A DNA stretch of 5,240 nt from NCBI GenBank assembly GCA_030683195.1, contig JAUXQA010000308.1, forward strand, positions 1 to 5,240, read 5' to 3'. Positions 4,884 to 5,240 of this stretch are shown piece by piece. Within the stretch, counting starts at the first letter, position 1. Every line of letters starts with the position of its first letter. Below the pieces are notes generated by a model. That model was not told the origin of the DNA and did not search any database. It saw nothing but the letters and a program-made list of their open reading frames with translations. Source of the stretch: Rhodoferax sp. Its GTDB lineage: Bacteria; Pseudomonadota; Gammaproteobacteria; Burkholderiales; Burkholderiaceae_C. Position numbers and translations under genes: made by a program.

Positions 4884-5240
4884 ATGAGTCCTGAACTGTC
4901 CAAAAAACTGGCCACTGCGGTCGATGGCATGCCCGCCTTTCCGAAAAGTGTGCAAAAAATTCTGGAATTGACACGCGATGTCAACTCCACGCCCAAGGAC
5001 CTGGTTCAGGTCATCGACAAAGATCCGGTGGTCACGGTCAAGGTGCTCCGGGTCGTCAACTCGGCTTACTACAGCCTGCCCAAACAAATCACGTCCATTA
5101 GCCACGCCGTGGTGTACCTGGGCTTCAACACCATCAAAAATCTGGCCTTGAGCATCGCTGCCATTGGCATGCTGCCAGCCAGCAATGCAGCGTGTTTTGA
5201 TGGGCAGCAGTATCTGATCCATTCGCTATCCACCGCCGGG
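4884..5240 (+). CDS. HDOD-domain signalling protein, N-terminal fragment cut by the window edge
   Basis: The first 119 codons of a protein open to the right edge match the HDOD domain. This is a relative of the HD phosphohydrolase fold that lacks its full metal site and is found in bacterial signalling and regulatory proteins. Visible landmarks are MPAFPKSVQKILEL (16-29), VIDKDPVVTVKVLRVVNSAYY (43-63) with the hallmark NSAYYSLP (59-66), ITSISHAVVYLGFNTIKNLA (69-88), and YLIHS (110-114) at the start of the next helix. The ATG at 4884 is the only ATG start in frame before an upstream stop at 4866-4868; no good Shine-Dalgarno precedes it. The gene lies 48 bases after dadA with no terminator between, so co-transcription is possible, but a functional link with dadA is not implied. 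Further domains may lie beyond the window. Confidence 0.88.
   Translation, partial: MSPELSKKLATAVDGMPAFPKSVQKILELTRDVNSTPKDLVQVIDKDPVVTVKVLRVVNSAYYSLPKQITSISHAVVYLGFNTIKNLALSIAAIGMLPASNAACFDGQQYLIHSLSTAG

Noticed and set aside
4848..5222. 124-codon minus-strand open frame at the right edge
   Set aside because: The opposite strand carries a clear HDOD domain over the same bases; the minus-strand translation has no recognisable motif.

Overview
The window reads as an ordinary chromosomal stretch of a moderately GC-rich betaproteobacterium. Burkholderiales is most likely and a Comamonadaceae (Rhodoferax-like) source is plausible. That placement rests on the style of the S2, EF-Ts and PyrH proteins (for example the alanine-rich EF-Ts tail) and on the mix of neighbours. 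It is an inference, not a database match.

Left part, minus strand: the conserved translation block rpsB (ribosomal protein S2), then tsf (elongation factor Ts), then the first 31 codons of pyrH (UMP kinase), which runs off the left edge. All three starts have clear Shine-Dalgarno sequences. The 90-base rpsB-tsf gap holds a strong intrinsic terminator or attenuator hairpin with competing C-blocks. The 110-base tsf-pyrH gap holds an AT-rich inverted repeat and weak promoter candidates for pyrH.

Middle: a divergent intergenic region (1971-2142) separates rpsB from a plus-strand gene. It holds overlapping -10-like hexamers on the two strands and two perfect inverted repeats that would lie in the rpsB 5' leader.

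Right part, plus strand: an amidase-signature hydrolase with an intact Lys-Ser-Ser triad, then a DadA-type FAD-dependent D-amino-acid dehydrogenase, then the first 119 codons of an HDOD-domain signalling protein cut by the right edge. The amidase and dehydrogenase could act in sequence, freeing an amino acid from an amide and deaminating it, but this is only inferred from adjacency.

I see no mobile element, CRISPR array, tRNA, rRNA or clearly new system. The points worth a second look are regulatory: the rpsB-tsf attenuator-like element, the overlapping divergent -10 elements, the rpsB leader hairpins, and a 14-codon reading frame whose stop overlaps the dadA start.
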